Counted from the first letter of the stretch, positions 36,258-44,771 are shown. The stretch is 64,000 nt of DNA from Stutzerimonas decontaminans (GCF_000661915.1 NZ_CP007510.1:1-64000); one strand, 5' to 3'. Notes: generated from the sequence alone by a model not told the origin. Translations and numbers: made by a program.

Positions 36258-36787
36258 TCCACAACGAACAGCGGGCCGGTGGGCGACTCCGTGCGTGTGA
36301 GCGTCACATCGTTCTCCAGGCGCAGCAGGATCTTGTCGCCCACTTTGAACAGCGAGAAGGCCATAGCATCATCGTCGAACGATACATGCACACAGGGAAC
36401 CTCATCAGTTCCGGTCGCGGGGTTGGTGTTGACCTCGGCCACGACAGAAATCATGTCATCCAAGGCGCCATCCATAGCGCCAACGGTTAGGTAAACCTGA
36501 CCATTTACGCCTCGCTGGTCCTCGATGTCGATCTGATGCGTAGCCGGCTTGGCCTCACCCTCGCCGTAGGCTTGCCAGTGCTTGACCTGAACCGACTTGA
36601 GCGGGTGCATGGCAGCAAACTCCCAGACGCCGGGCTGCCCGTGGACCGCAGCGCCACGGACGAAGCGCACATCGAGGCTGCTGTACTCGGCCAGCAACTC
36701 TTCATCGGTCCCGTAGACGAGTCCGACAATCTTGTATCCATCCCTGGCTTGCTCGGGGGCGGTACCGAATTCGCAGATGACTGCCAT
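36254..36787 (-). CDS. Hypothetical protein (177 aa)
   Basis: Not recognised. Beta-rich, acidic (VHVSFDDDAMAFSLFKVGDKILL). ATGA overlap with the SLOG-like gene. TTGGGT-N16 promoter 37 bp upstream. Confidence 0.6.
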   Translation of the reverse strand: MAVICEFGTAPEQARDGYKIVGLVYGTDEELLAEYSSLDVRFVRGAAVHGQPGVWEFAAMHPLKSVQVKHWQAYGEGEAKPATHQIDIEDQRGVNGQVYLTVGAMDGALDDMISVVAEVNTNPATGTDEVPCVHVSFDDDAMAFSLFKVGDKILLRLENDVTLTRTESPTGPLFVVE

Positions 36788-36824
36788 GCTCGTATCCTCG
36801 CGGTGTGCTGGTTTAGATAGCCTC

Positions 36825-36852
36825 AGCTTCGCACGATTGGCCTAGAACCCAA
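36825..36852 (-). promoter_or_regulatory. TTGGGT-N16-GAAGCT promoter-like element
   Basis: Minus strand, 37 bp before the start at 36787. Confidence 0.62.
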
Positions 36853-36885
36853 GCCGTAGCCACGTTGCGCTAAGAATCCAGGCAC

Positions 36886-36908
36886 AAGAAAGGGGGCCGA
36901 AGCCCCCT
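36886..36908 (-). terminator. Rho-independent terminator
   Basis: AGGGGGC-TTCG-GCCCCCT stem-loop followed by TTTCTT on the minus strand, 22 bp after the stop at 36931. It separates this gene from the next operon. Confidence 0.75.
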
Positions 36909-36930
36909 GTGCGTAGCGGATGATCACCGT

Positions 36931-37224
36931 TTAAGCCAAATCTTCGCAGGACAACGGGCGCTCGACCGTCATGCGCAGGCGGTACTGGATGGACTGGCCG
37001 TCATCCTCGGAATCCGCATCGCTCCACGCCAGAACCTCACCATTATCCAGAAGCTCGACCTCCTGGTCGGGGAACGTGTAACTGACGCCATCATCGCACT
37101 CCAGCACCAACGCATACCGGGTGGGAGCCTGGGAGGTGTCGATATTGCAGACATCGGCGCGGTAGCCTGCACAGGTGATGTTGTCTGCGATGCGGGCGAG
37201 GGTGATCAGAGTGGTTTTGGTCAT
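36931..37224 (-). CDS. Hypothetical protein (97 aa)
   Basis: Start at 37224 (MTKTTLITLARI). Acidic, beta-rich (GVSYTFPDQEVELLDNGEVLAW). Not recognised. The frame stays open upstream to 37581, but the terminator at 37403 and the promoter at 37257 support the short form. Confidence 0.6.
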   Translation of the reverse strand: MTKTTLITLARIADNITCAGYRADVCNIDTSQAPTRYALVLECDDGVSYTFPDQEVELLDNGEVLAWSDADSEDDGQSIQYRLRMTVERPLSCEDLA

Positions 37225-37256
37225 TGTGGCTTGCTCGTGTGCTGGAAGATGTACCC

Positions 37257-37284
37257 ACCATCGCACGCATGAGCAGGAACCCAA
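37257..37284 (-). promoter_or_regulatory. TTGGGT-N16-GATGGT promoter-like element
   Basis: Minus strand, 32 bp before the start at 37224. Confidence 0.65.
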
Positions 37285-37402
37285 GTGCCGTTGCCGGCCT
37301 GCACCACCACGGCCGATGCTGGCTGAAACGCGCAGGGGATTATTTCCCTCACGTTCAGCCGCGGATGTTGGTACGCACCGCCGACCACCGATCCTCGGGC
37401 AC

Positions 37403-37424
37403 AAAAAAGCCCGGCGAACCGGGC
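37403..37424 (-). terminator. Rho-independent terminator
   Basis: GCCCGG-TTCG-CCGGGC followed by TTTTTT on the minus strand. It would stop transcription entering from 37425-37570, where a short Cys-containing frame lies. Confidence 0.8.
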
Positions 37425-37569
37425 GGCGTTCAGGACTAGCTTGCGTCCTGGGAGTGAATCGCGAGGGCGACCAGTCGCATACCTCGTCCTCCGGGATATG
37501 CCCAAACATCATCGTGGATCGGCGGCAGTGCACGCAGTCGGCGCAGGTTGCGCCGGCCGGCAGGTTCAT
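37425..37569 (-). pseudogene. Possible short Cys-rich gene, end unclear
   Basis: From ATG at 37569 the frame reads a coding-like CADCVHCRR...CDWSPSRF, a pattern of small phage/plasmid zinc proteins. It has no stop before the terminator and fuses in frame with the gene at 37224. A lost stop codon or a frameshift is likely. Confidence 0.35.
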
Positions 37570-37715
37570 TATTATTCCCAAGCGGAGGAGTGTTGCACGT
37601 CGCTTAGTCTCTGGCAGGGTACGGGTCCGCTGCTGGTCGGCAGGAAGTGATGCCCCTATGCTGGCACTGGCGGCGTGGATTTCCTGCGCTGCCGGTTCAC
37701 AAGCGAGGTAATGGC

Positions 37716-37979
37716 ATGAAGAAAGAAGAGCTGTACGATCAGTTCGCAGCCAAGGCGGTCGATGCTGCGGCGCGAACGGCGTTCGAGATCGGCCTACAGC
37801 GTGGGCACGAGCAAGGATTTCAGGAAGGCTTTGAAGCCGGCACGCTGGTTGGGTTCGTGGCAGGGCTTGAGTCCGTGAAGGGTGCGATCTCAGACGGCAC
37901 GCGCAATGGCTCCTCCGAATGCGCCCGCGTTCTGGAGAGTTACAAGCGGCTGGGTGTAACTGGCGACGATGAAGAGTGA
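37716..37979 (+). CDS. Hypothetical protein (87 aa)
   Basis: Start at 37716 (MKKEELYDQFAAKA), GAGGT upstream. Central repeats of Gly, Gln and Glu (RGHEQGFQEGFEAG) suggest a helical hairpin. Not recognised. Followed at once by a strong terminator. Confidence 0.6.
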   Translation: MKKEELYDQFAAKAVDAAARTAFEIGLQRGHEQGFQEGFEAGTLVGFVAGLESVKGAISDGTRNGSSECARVLESYKRLGVTGDDEE

Positions 37980-37980
37980 C

Positions 37981-38008
37981 AAAAAAACCCCGCCTCGGCG
38001 GGGTTTTT
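37981..38008. terminator. Bidirectional rho-independent terminator
   Basis: A7-CCCCGCC-TC-GGCGGGG-T5, between two converging genes; works for both strands. Confidence 0.88.
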
Positions 38009-38027
38009 CTCGCCTCAGAACTAAGCG

Positions 38028-38297
38028 TCAGCAGAGACGGCAGGATTGGCGCAGATCACGGCCGTCAATGGCGGCATCAAGCACGTCCAGAGCGGCCATG
38101 CCGGTGCACCAGAGGTGGCTCGCGCGCTTTGCCATGTCCTCGATGGTTTCACGCACCTCGATCAAGTTCTTTGGCTCCGGCTCCATCCGTATGCGCTTGG
38201 TAGCTACAGCGAGGCGCACGGCCTCATCCAGGCCGTAATCCGCATAGGGATGCCGGATGACAGGCAAGGCGTCCAGGCTGGGAAGTGTGGCATTCAT
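38028..38297 (-). CDS. Hypothetical protein (89 aa)
   Basis: Not recognised. Helical with a Lys/Arg-Glu pattern (IEVRETIEDMAKRASHLW) and two Cys at the end. Own TTGGGT-N16 promoter 35 bp upstream. Confidence 0.6.
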   Translation of the reverse strand: MNATLPSLDALPVIRHPYADYGLDEAVRLAVATKRIRMEPEPKNLIEVRETIEDMAKRASHLWCTGMAALDVLDAAIDGRDLRQSCRLC

Positions 38298-38332
38298 CTG
38301 CGAAACCTCGTTTTCAGCGATCTTTGCTGACT

Positions 38333-38360
38333 ACCATAGCTCTGCACAGGGCAAACCCAA
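38333..38360 (-). promoter_or_regulatory. TTGGGT-N16-TATGGT promoter-like element
   Basis: Minus strand, 35 bp before the start at 38297. Confidence 0.65.
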
Positions 38361-38378
38361 GGGCAGCAGTCATTAAGC

Positions 38379-38819
38379 TCAACCTTGATGGTCATCGGCA
38401 GTAACGCGCTCGATCTTGATACCAGCGCCGGTCAGCGTCGTGGGGGCGTCATAGGCAACACCCCCCATCTCAGGCCACTTGCGCGGCTCGCCAGCAGAAA
38501 TTACCCCCTGAGAAATGGCGGAATCCCAGGCAAGACGGTGGCGCATTTGCGTGAACATGTCCCAGAGCTGGTCGCCGGTCGCATGCCAGCCCACGCCGCC
38601 ACTCTGGTTGGGAGCGAAGCCCTGTGCGGGCTTGGTGATGGCCTCTACCGCACGGGTGAGTTCATAGCCGTTGATCATCTCCCCGTCGCGGTTGCGCAGG
38701 TAATCCAACGCCATATCCATCTGACCCATGACCAGCCGACTGCAGGTTTCGGTCGCACGGCACAGCAACTGCAGCTGCTCGCGGGTGAGAGTGATCTGGT
38801 AGGTTTCGGCGGCGTTCAC
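38379..38819 (-). CDS. Hypothetical protein (146 aa)
   Basis: Not recognised. Helical N-terminal half (LTREQLQLLCRATETCSRLV) and a Trp/Gly-rich middle. ATGA overlap with the lipoprotein gene upstream; last gene of the operon from 39731. Confidence 0.6.
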   Translation of the reverse strand: MNAAETYQITLTREQLQLLCRATETCSRLVMGQMDMALDYLRNRDGEMINGYELTRAVEAITKPAQGFAPNQSGGVGWHATGDQLWDMFTQMRHRLAWDSAISQGVISAGEPRKWPEMGGVAYDAPTTLTGAGIKIERVTADDHQG

Positions 38820-39238
38820 TTGGTTGTCCCGATCAGTGCGCCGGGGCCAACGGCGATCCAGTTTGCCGGTAGCGGATTGAGCGGGCAGGCGTCGCGCTGC
38901 ACGTAGGAGTTCACGTCATAGGTGGTGCGCACCACATCCACATCGCCCCGGTGGAATGTGACCAGTATGCCGCACTCGTTCAGGTACAGCGTTTCGTTCT
39001 CGACGCCGTTGCTGAGGTTGAAACGGCCATGCCATAGGCCAGAAACGAGGGACTGCGCCTGTCCTGCCTTATCCACCCTGGAGAACTCAGTGTAGACCTT
39101 GGCTCCCGCCCCCTGATAGAACTGCACGTAATGTCCCGGCGCGACGGGGAAATCTACTCGGGGGAAGGGTTTGCTCTCTCCGCAACCGGCGAGAAGAACC
39201 GTCGCAAGCCCGATCACAGAAGAAAATACCCGCCTCAC
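38816..39238 (-). CDS. Hypothetical lipoprotein (140 aa)
   Basis: Lipobox VLLAGC with Cys 19 after a short signal peptide, then a beta-rich domain with two more Cys. Overlaps both neighbours by 4 nt. Likely anchored in a membrane facing the periplasm. Role unknown; surface exclusion is one guess. Confidence 0.65.
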   Translation of the reverse strand: MRRVFSSVIGLATVLLAGCGESKPFPRVDFPVAPGHYVQFYQGAGAKVYTEFSRVDKAGQAQSLVSGLWHGRFNLSNGVENETLYLNECGILVTFHRGDVDVVRTTYDVNSYVQRDACPLNPLPANWIAVGPGALIGTTK

Positions 39239-39492
39239 TGCAAGCTCCTTCCCTTTGCTCCACCCAAGCGCCGCATCCTGATGGCGCTGAGGATCACCGA
39301 CACAACAGCGAATCCAAGCGCAATCAGCATAAGTGGGCGACTAGCTGCCAGCTGGCCGCCGATCTCAGCCATCGGCGAGCCAACGAATGAAAAGACAAGA
39401 CCAACACCCGCGATCAGGGCGAGCGCGAACGCGGCCTTGATATTGATCATCAGCGCATCGATCTGCAGACGCTCGCTTTTTGACTTCCTCAT
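39235..39492 (-). CDS. Hypothetical membrane protein (85 aa)
   Basis: Two membrane segments (AAFALALIAGVGLVFSFVG and PLMLIALGFAVVSVILSA) with a basic N-terminus and C-terminus. ATGA overlap with the lipoprotein gene, so both may act together in the envelope. Confidence 0.62.
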   Translation of the reverse strand: MRKSKSERLQIDALMINIKAAFALALIAGVGLVFSFVGSPMAEIGGQLAASRPLMLIALGFAVVSVILSAIRMRRLGGAKGRSLQ

Positions 39493-39515
39493 AATCCATC
39501 TCCAACGTAAGCCGC

Positions 39516-39731
39516 TTACAGTGCATCAGGTTTAGGCATCTCGGCCCTGGGAACTTCGGCCATCGGCGCCCCGCACACTGCGCAAAGGTAACCGCCATTC
39601 GGGGCTCCTTTGAGCCCTTTAGTCGAAACACTTTCCCAGCAAGCAGAATATGGCTGATCGTTCTCGCTGGTTTTTTCTTCGCCTTGGTGACCGTTAGTGC
39701 AAGCGAAGTAGCGGTAGGTCCGCATCGTCAT
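39516..39731 (-). CDS. Hypothetical zinc-ribbon protein (71 aa)
   Basis: Start at 39731, with GAGGGA upstream. CxNGH near the start and CAVCG near the end, with a single Cys between, suggest a small zinc domain. Not recognised. Confidence 0.55.
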   Translation of the reverse strand: MTMRTYRYFACTNGHQGEEKTSENDQPYSACWESVSTKGLKGAPNGGYLCAVCGAPMAEVPRAEMPKPDAL

Positions 39732-39742
39732 GGCTGTTTCCC

Positions 39743-39823
39743 TCATTTACGGCCGGTGCGCTCGATGCTCAGCACGTCACTGCCGGTCTTGGAAGTGCAC
39801 AGGGTTTGTGTCGGCTCAGTCAT
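39743..39823 (-). CDS. Possible 26-residue peptide
   Basis: ATG at 39823, AAGGAG 11 nt upstream, ending DVLSIERTGRK. Placed 11 bp before the zinc-ribbon gene in the same direction. Too short to be sure. Confidence 0.25.
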   Translation of the reverse strand: MTEPTQTLCTSKTGSDVLSIERTGRK

Positions 39824-39912
39824 GTCGATTATGGCTCCTTTCGAACAGGCGCCGCCGTAGTCCCGGTAGCAACCATGAGCGGTGGTCCGCGCTAGAACGG
39901 ACGCGCATGGCC

Positions 39913-40326
39913 TCACACACCTTCGCGAGTCTTCCCGTGGTTGATCAACCGCCACTTGGCCATCGCAGACTCTTCGTCAACGGCGCTAAGTGCGCCAACA
40001 ATCTCACGATTGCCCAGGTACTTGCGGATTTCATCCGCCGTCCCTTCCCAGGCCATGAGGTTGCCGGTGTAGTTGCTGAAGACTACGCAGTAGTTCTTCT
40101 CGGCAGCAATTGTCGCCGTGTGTGGCTCGCCAGTAACCACCCGGAGCGCGGCTCGTAGGTCAGCCAAGAGTTCCGCGATACCTTCCTGCTCCGCGTCATC
40201 CTCGAAGCCCTCAATGAACCGCTCAGCTTTATGCAGGGCTGACGTAACTACCGCTACCTCACCGGCTGCATGGGTCGTGAATCGCGCCGATACAGGTTCG
40301 GCGTTCTGGCTGATTACTTCGTTCAT
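39913..40326 (-). CDS. Hypothetical protein (137 aa)
   Basis: Start at 40326 (MNEVISQNAEP), GGAG upstream. Helical region ELLADLRAALRVV and a C-terminal part YTGNLMAWEGTADEIRKYLG. Not recognised. TTGGGT-N16-GATTAT promoter 32 bp upstream. Confidence 0.6.
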   Translation of the reverse strand: MNEVISQNAEPVSARFTTHAAGEVAVVTSALHKAERFIEGFEDDAEQEGIAELLADLRAALRVVTGEPHTATIAAEKNYCVVFSNYTGNLMAWEGTADEIRKYLGNREIVGALSAVDEESAMAKWRLINHGKTREGV

Positions 40327-40358
40327 GGTGTCTCCGTACTGAAGTGGCGGGCACTTCG

Positions 40359-40386
40359 ATAATCGGTGTTGCGCTGAGAAACCCAA
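40359..40386 (-). promoter_or_regulatory. TTGGGT-N16-GATTAT promoter-like element
   Basis: Minus strand, 32 bp before the start at 40326. Second box closest to a sigma-70 minus-10 of all copies. Confidence 0.65.
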
Positions 40387-40409
40387 CTTGGCGAGGCAAT
40401 CCACCTGCC

Positions 40410-40877
40410 TTAAACGGCAATAACGCCTTCATGCACGAGCGCGTTGTAGGCAATACGCAGCAACGGCAGATGCTCAGCCACCGACATCTCGGTATCGAGT
40501 TCTTCATAGGCGTTGAGTCCTTCCCACCAGGCTTGGAAAGACTCGAATGTCGGGAAGCTGATTACTTCGTTATCGAGCATGGTGGTGATGCTGGCTTGCA
40601 TCACTTCGAGGCTTGGCGCCGGCGTGTCGGAGCTGGGGAACTCCGTTGCCAACCGAGCCATCGCTGCGCTGTACTGCTCTTCAAATTTGGAGTCACTGGC
40701 TTCTGCAGGCGGTGCTGCTGGCACCTCCTCGAAGAAATGCCGAATCGACAGAGGAACCTCTGTCATGGTGTGCGGATAGCGGCAACCTACGAGTCCCTGT
40801 CCTGCCAACACAGATTGCGCGTGCATTTTCTCCGGGACGCTGCAGCTGGTTTTGATAGCGATAAGCGAATGACTCAT
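40410..40877 (-). CDS. Hypothetical protein (155 aa)
   Basis: Not recognised. Acidic, Pro/Ala-rich middle (EEVPAAPPAEASDSK) and a helical C-terminal half. Single gene with its own promoter-like element 36 bp upstream. Confidence 0.6.
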   Translation of the reverse strand: MSHSLIAIKTSCSVPEKMHAQSVLAGQGLVGCRYPHTMTEVPLSIRHFFEEVPAAPPAEASDSKFEEQYSAAMARLATEFPSSDTPAPSLEVMQASITTMLDNEVISFPTFESFQAWWEGLNAYEELDTEMSVAEHLPLLRIAYNALVHEGVIAV

Positions 40878-40913
40878 GGGGCGGTTCCTCGGATCGGGGA
40901 AGAAGATGACCCC

Positions 40914-40941
40914 ATGTTGTCAGTGACTGCCGAAATCCCAA
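40914..40941 (-). promoter_or_regulatory. TTGGGA-N16-CAACAT promoter-like element
   Basis: Minus strand, 36 bp before the start at 40877. Confidence 0.55.
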
Positions 40942-40968
40942 GAATCCTCGCTCCGCGCCACTGGCGAG

Positions 40969-41343
40969 CTAGAAGGCCCCGGTCCAAAGACTCTGGTATC
41001 GACCGGCGTCGTACTCGGCCATCAGGGCGTCGGCGGTGACCTCCGACACGAGCACATCGCCGCAGATGCCGCGAGTGTGGTCCAGAAAGCGCAGGCCGAA
41101 GAGAGGGCGGTCGGTTACCGAGCATACATCCTGAGCGATTATTTTCGCCTCGATCTTCTGCCCCTCAGGGGAATAAGGGCGTTTCGTATTGAACGCCAGA
41201 AGCCAGGCGTGAATCTCTTCGGATTGAAGAACGCGCGGGTCGCCGGATTCAGACCAATATTCCCCCATAGTTGCGTTCCAGCTGTATGCGATGCCGTTGA
41301 GCTGAAGCTGCTCAAGACCGGGGATGTGTGTCTGACGTGCCAT
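40969..41343 (-). CDS. Hypothetical protein (124 aa)
   Basis: Start at 41343 (MARQTHIPG), AAGGAG 7 nt upstream. Mixed fold; no motif recognised. Own promoter-like element 29 bp upstream. Confidence 0.6.
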   Translation of the reverse strand: MARQTHIPGLEQLQLNGIAYSWNATMGEYWSESGDPRVLQSEEIHAWLLAFNTKRPYSPEGQKIEAKIIAQDVCSVTDRPLFGLRFLDHTRGICGDVLVSEVTADALMAEYDAGRYQSLWTGAF

Positions 41344-41372
41344 GTGGTAGCTCCTTCGAGAGTAGAGGCCTG

Positions 41373-41400
41373 ATAGTGGCCCGCGCTCAGGAGAACCCAA
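41373..41400 (-). promoter_or_regulatory. TTGGGT-N16-CACTAT promoter-like element
   Basis: Minus strand, 29 bp before the start at 41343. Confidence 0.58.
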
Positions 41401-41552
41401 CTACCGCACTGCTCACTCGCATTACCGTGACGCCAGGTCGTGCCTAAACCGACAACAATCCTGCAGGATTAGAGGATTATTGCGCTGAGGTTTCCCAGAG
41501 AATAAGCGAAGCCGAATTCCGTTCGGCCCAACTAATTCACTGGAGGAAACCC

Positions 41553-41840
41553 ATGCAACGCATTCTCATCGTGGCGGCTGTCGCCACGGCTACTGCACTG
41601 CTCGCCGGCTGCAGCGAGGACAAGACCACCGGCTATGCCTGCCTCGGGGCGGATAATGATTCCCTGGTCGAGACCATCGAAGAACACTGCAAGGCCGGCG
41701 ACGCCATTGCGACCAAGCATCCCGCCTACTTCTGCGACTTCAACTATGCCGTTACCTACAACGGCTTCAACTCGGCGCTTTGCATTTACACAGGCCAGCA
41801 GGCCACTGAGCGCGTCCAGGCGGAAAAACCGGGGAGTTAA
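41553..41840 (+). CDS. Small lipoprotein (95 aa)
   Basis: Signal peptide with lipobox ALLAGC (Cys 20), then a short domain with four Cys that may form disulfides. GGAGG stands before the ATG. Not recognised. 31 bp upstream of the DUF1173 gene. Confidence 0.62.
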   Translation: MQRILIVAAVATATALLAGCSEDKTTGYACLGADNDSLVETIEEHCKAGDAIATKHPAYFCDFNYAVTYNGFNSALCIYTGQQATERVQAEKPGS

Positions 41841-41871
41841 TCTCCCCCTCAGTTGAAATCCGAGGCTTGCA

Positions 41872-43119
41872 ATGGTCGATCATATCTTTCCCGTCCTGAT
41901 CGGGGGCAAACGGTACTCAAAGGAATTCCAGACTGCCGAACGCTTCGCCGCGCATTGGCAGCGCGTGTTGGCTCAACACTACGGTCATTCACACGGTACC
42001 TGCTGTTGTCCTGGAAGGGGTGACCGAAAGCTGGCAATCAAGCCTCGGGCGGGCACCTACCACCTGGCACGATTCCCCCTGACCGGGTACGAACACTCCA
42101 ACGAATGCAGGTTCTATGCGCCTGCCCCCGAGCATTCCGGGATGCAGGGTTACGACAAGGGCGTGGTGGAGGAGGGGGATGATGGACAGCTGCGGATCAG
42201 GCTTGCACGCGGCATCAGGATTCTCCCGGCCAGGGAAGCGGCTGATGACAGCGAGCCTGCTCCTTCCCGCCCCGGTGCACGCAAACCTGCGATGACTCTG
42301 CTGGGCCTTCTGCATCTGCTATGGCAGGAATCACGGCTGAATACGTGGTACCCGGCGATGGCAGGCAAGCGCAACGCCTTGGTAGTGGGCAGCGCCCTTC
42401 GCCGAGCAGCTGAACGCGTCGCAACGGACAGGCTTACCATCGCTGATGTTCTGCTAGTGCCCGCGCGCAAGGATGGAAAAGGCGCACAGGCCAACCAACG
42501 GGTAGCCGCACAAGCGCTGGAACGAAGCAGGCGCCTGGTTGTGGTCGCGCCGCTTGCTCGGTACGACGCCCAGAAACACGGTGATGGGCTTGAAAAATTG
42601 CCGCTGAGCTGGCCGTTTGGAATGCCGACCCTGTACCTGCAGAAAGGGCAGTGGGGCCGGGTGCACCAGAGTTTCCGGCAGGAATTATCCGCTTGGATGC
42701 GAGGCGATACCGTCATGGCTATCGCCCACGTCGAGATGAAAGCCGGTGCCAAGAGCGCCTATGGCAAGATCCTGGACATTGCCCTGATGCACCTCTCTGA
42801 GCAGTGGATTCCACTCGATTCTGGGTTCGAGGCCGTTATCGAGTCGAAGCTGCGCGCCGAAGGTCGGGCATTTGAGAAGCCAATGCGGTTTGACGCCGAC
42901 GAGGATTGCGTCTTCCCCGATTTCTGGCTGCTCGATGTTGACGCAAAATTCCCGATGGAGGTGTTTGGAATGGGCACGCCGGAGTACCTTCAGCGCAAGG
43001 CGGACAAGGTGAACCATTACAACAGCGAATACGGCCCGACTGCCTGGTGGAGCTGGAATGCTTTCCGTGACCCCAGAGGGCTCCAGATCCCGGACTTTCC
43101 ACCAGCGGCCCGCCGATAA
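41872..43119 (+). CDS. DUF1173 family plasmid protein
   Basis: 415 residues. CCCPGRGDRKLAIK near residue 43 and HSNECRFYAPAPEHSG near 75 are typical of DUF1173, a family found mainly on large plasmids and ICEs. The C-terminal FDADEDCVFPDFWLLD and Trp-rich end resemble a nuclease-like beta sheet, but no catalytic set is certain. Function unknown. Confidence 0.72.
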   Translation: MVDHIFPVLIGGKRYSKEFQTAERFAAHWQRVLAQHYGHSHGTCCCPGRGDRKLAIKPRAGTYHLARFPLTGYEHSNECRFYAPAPEHSGMQGYDKGVVEEGDDGQLRIRLARGIRILPAREAADDSEPAPSRPGARKPAMTLLGLLHLLWQESRLNTWYPAMAGKRNALVVGSALRRAAERVATDRLTIADVLLVPARKDGKGAQANQRVAAQALERSRRLVVVAPLARYDAQKHGDGLEKLPLSWPFGMPTLYLQKGQWGRVHQSFRQELSAWMRGDTVMAIAHVEMKAGAKSAYGKILDIALMHLSEQWIPLDSGFEAVIESKLRAEGRAFEKPMRFDADEDCVFPDFWLLDVDAKFPMEVFGMGTPEYLQRKADKVNHYNSEYGPTAWWSWNAFRDPRGLQIPDFPPAARR

Positions 43120-43162
43120 GGATGCTTGCGTCGCCGGCTGAGCAAAATTGTTCTGCGACCGT

Positions 43163-43190
43163 TTGGGTTTCCCGCGAGGCGTGAGAGCCT
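43163..43190 (+). promoter_or_regulatory. TTGGGT-N16-GAGCCT promoter-like element (plus strand)
   Basis: TTTGGGTTT with GAGCCT after the 16-bp spacer. The next gene starts 119 bp on, farther than usual; a 32-codon frame at 43197 lies between but has no ribosome site. Confidence 0.5.
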
Positions 43191-43309
43191 GCAAATGCAT
43201 CAACCTCGCTATCCCGCAGGGGCTTTTACCCAGATAAGATACTGCGCGAGCCATTGGCTTCTGTGGCCAGCACTGAAATGCTCGCATCTATGATCGTAGG
43301 GGAAACGAA

Positions 43310-43543
43310 TTGCTCAGCCTGGACGCCCATTCCATCCTCAAGGCCATAGCCGTGCTTCTGATTTGGATCAGTTGCGCGGTGGTCGCCTCATTTTTCATGT
43401 TTCCCGCTTGGGAAGTGATGAAGATGATTCTTGTGGGGCTGTCTCCTCTTATCGCAGCAATAGCGGTGCTGGGCGTTACTTTCCTGGTATCGCTGCAGGA
43501 TAAGCGCCGGTCGAAATCAGATTCCGACAATGAGCGTCAGTAG
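43310..43543 (+). CDS. Hypothetical membrane protein (77 aa)
   Basis: TTG start at 43310 with AGGGGA upstream. Two membrane segments (AIAVLLIWISCAVVASFF and LIAAIAVLGVTFLVSL), basic C-terminal tail. Not recognised. Confidence 0.55.
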   Translation: MLSLDAHSILKAIAVLLIWISCAVVASFFMFPAWEVMKMILVGLSPLIAAIAVLGVTFLVSLQDKRRSKSDSDNERQ

Positions 43544-43629
43544 CTGCCATCCCGACTCAATGCCCCACCCAAGATCAGGATCGGCAGCGTCACCGCATAG
43601 CCTCAGCCCAATAGAAAGGAATCCCCTCC

Positions 43630-43881
43630 ATGATCGAGCAGCCCATAAGCCCTGAAGACGAAGCCCGCTTTATGCAGATCATGGCCGGTTACGACGAGGC
43701 CATGCGCGAGCACTTCACCGGCCCGGCGCCGATGTGTCACTTCACGCCGATGGAGTTTCACGACGCCGAAGCCGGCGACGGCAGCGGCTACCAGTGTGTG
43801 CATTGCGGCCACACCGAAGACGCTGACGAAGCATGGGCCAAGGTCGCAGCGCGCAAGCAGCGTCAAGCCGCCACCAACTGA
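43630..43881 (+). CDS. Hypothetical protein (83 aa), zinc-binding CxxC
   Basis: A Cys/His set (MCHFTPMEFH and CVHCGHTED) suggests one zinc site. First of three closely spaced plus-strand genes. Not recognised. Confidence 0.58.
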   Translation: MIEQPISPEDEARFMQIMAGYDEAMREHFTGPAPMCHFTPMEFHDAEAGDGSGYQCVHCGHTEDADEAWAKVAARKQRQAATN

Positions 43882-43894
43882 AAGGAACCTCTAC

Positions 43895-44158
43895 ATGACG
43901 CAACTAGAACAGACCATCATCGCCAACGCTAAACGGGAACTGGCCGTTGTGCTGGTTTACTACGGCCAGAAAGCGGCCGGCATCAAAGCCGCCAAAGGCG
44001 AGGACGCATGGCTGGAATACCTGGGGCATTACAACTCGCTGAACGCGCTACTGTCGCTTGCCCACCAGGCTGAATCAGGGCTCAGTGAAGAGGGCACGCA
44101 AGCACTGCTCGATATCGAAGCGCAGCACACTGAAGCCTATCGAATAATGGCGAGTTGA
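43895..44158 (+). CDS. Hypothetical protein (87 aa)
   Basis: Start at 43895 after AAAGGAACC, 13 bp behind the previous gene. Almost all helical (AVVLVYYGQKAAGIKAAKGE). Not recognised. Confidence 0.58.
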   Translation: MTQLEQTIIANAKRELAVVLVYYGQKAAGIKAAKGEDAWLEYLGHYNSLNALLSLAHQAESGLSEEGTQALLDIEAQHTEAYRIMAS

Positions 44159-44174
44159 AAAGGAACCCGCCCCC

Positions 44175-44438
44175 ATGTATGTGAACGACGCAGAATGCCA
44201 AGCTGCAGGCCTCGACCCCGCCGAGGTGGCCAGGATTACACGCGGCCTGTCGCGCTACGCCAAGCAGGCGCAGGCGCTGGGGTTGTGCGTGTTTGGCGGC
44301 TCGGGCTCGGGCTCACTTCGCAAGGATGACCACCCGCGCGGCGCGCTGGTACTGGCTTCGCTTGACGGTGTGTTCGATGGCGGCGACGGTGCGTGCGCAC
44401 CAGACGATGACGGCCTGATGCGCGGTGAATATGCATGA
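44175..44438 (+). CDS. Hypothetical protein (87 aa)
   Basis: AAAAGGAACC ribosome site. Helical start (RITRGLSRYAKQAQALG) and a Gly/Ser loop, VFGGSGSGSLR. Not recognised. Confidence 0.55.
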   Translation: MYVNDAECQAAGLDPAEVARITRGLSRYAKQAQALGLCVFGGSGSGSLRKDDHPRGALVLASLDGVFDGGDGACAPDDDGLMRGEYA

Positions 44439-44513
44439 CGCAGTGGGTGGGTAAGAACGTCTGACGGCAGCGGCATGTGTAAGCGCTGCTATCACGGCAC
44501 TCACGAGGCGGCA

Positions 44514-44771
44514 CTAGACCTTGTGTGAGTCCTCAACGGGAATGTCCCGGACATAGAAGGCAATGCCAGCGAAAATGGCTTGCAACACCGTCCAGATCAC
44601 CAGTTGGGTGTCGGCGCTGAAGATATGAGGCATCTGCTCCCAATCCTCCCGCATCCAAAGCGTTACGCTCCCCAGCAGTAGGAATGTGATCGTGCATTTC
44701 TGATGATTGCCGCTATAGCGGTGAACACAGGCCGCGATCACCGATACGAAAAAGAAGGTCCAAGTAATCAT
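44514..44771 (-). CDS. Hypothetical membrane protein (85 aa)
   Basis: Three hydrophobic stretches (TWTFFFVSVIAACV, TITFLLLGSVTLW and LVIWTVLQAIFAGIAFYV). Not recognised. Confidence 0.5.
   Translation of the reverse strand: MITWTFFFVSVIAACVHRYSGNHQKCTITFLLLGSVTLWMREDWEQMPHIFSADTQLVIWTVLQAIFAGIAFYVRDIPVEDSHKV

Noticed and set aside
37221..37505. 94-codon minus-strand frame with ATGA overlap to the gene at 37224
   Set aside because: It runs through a strong terminator and contains the recurrent promoter element.
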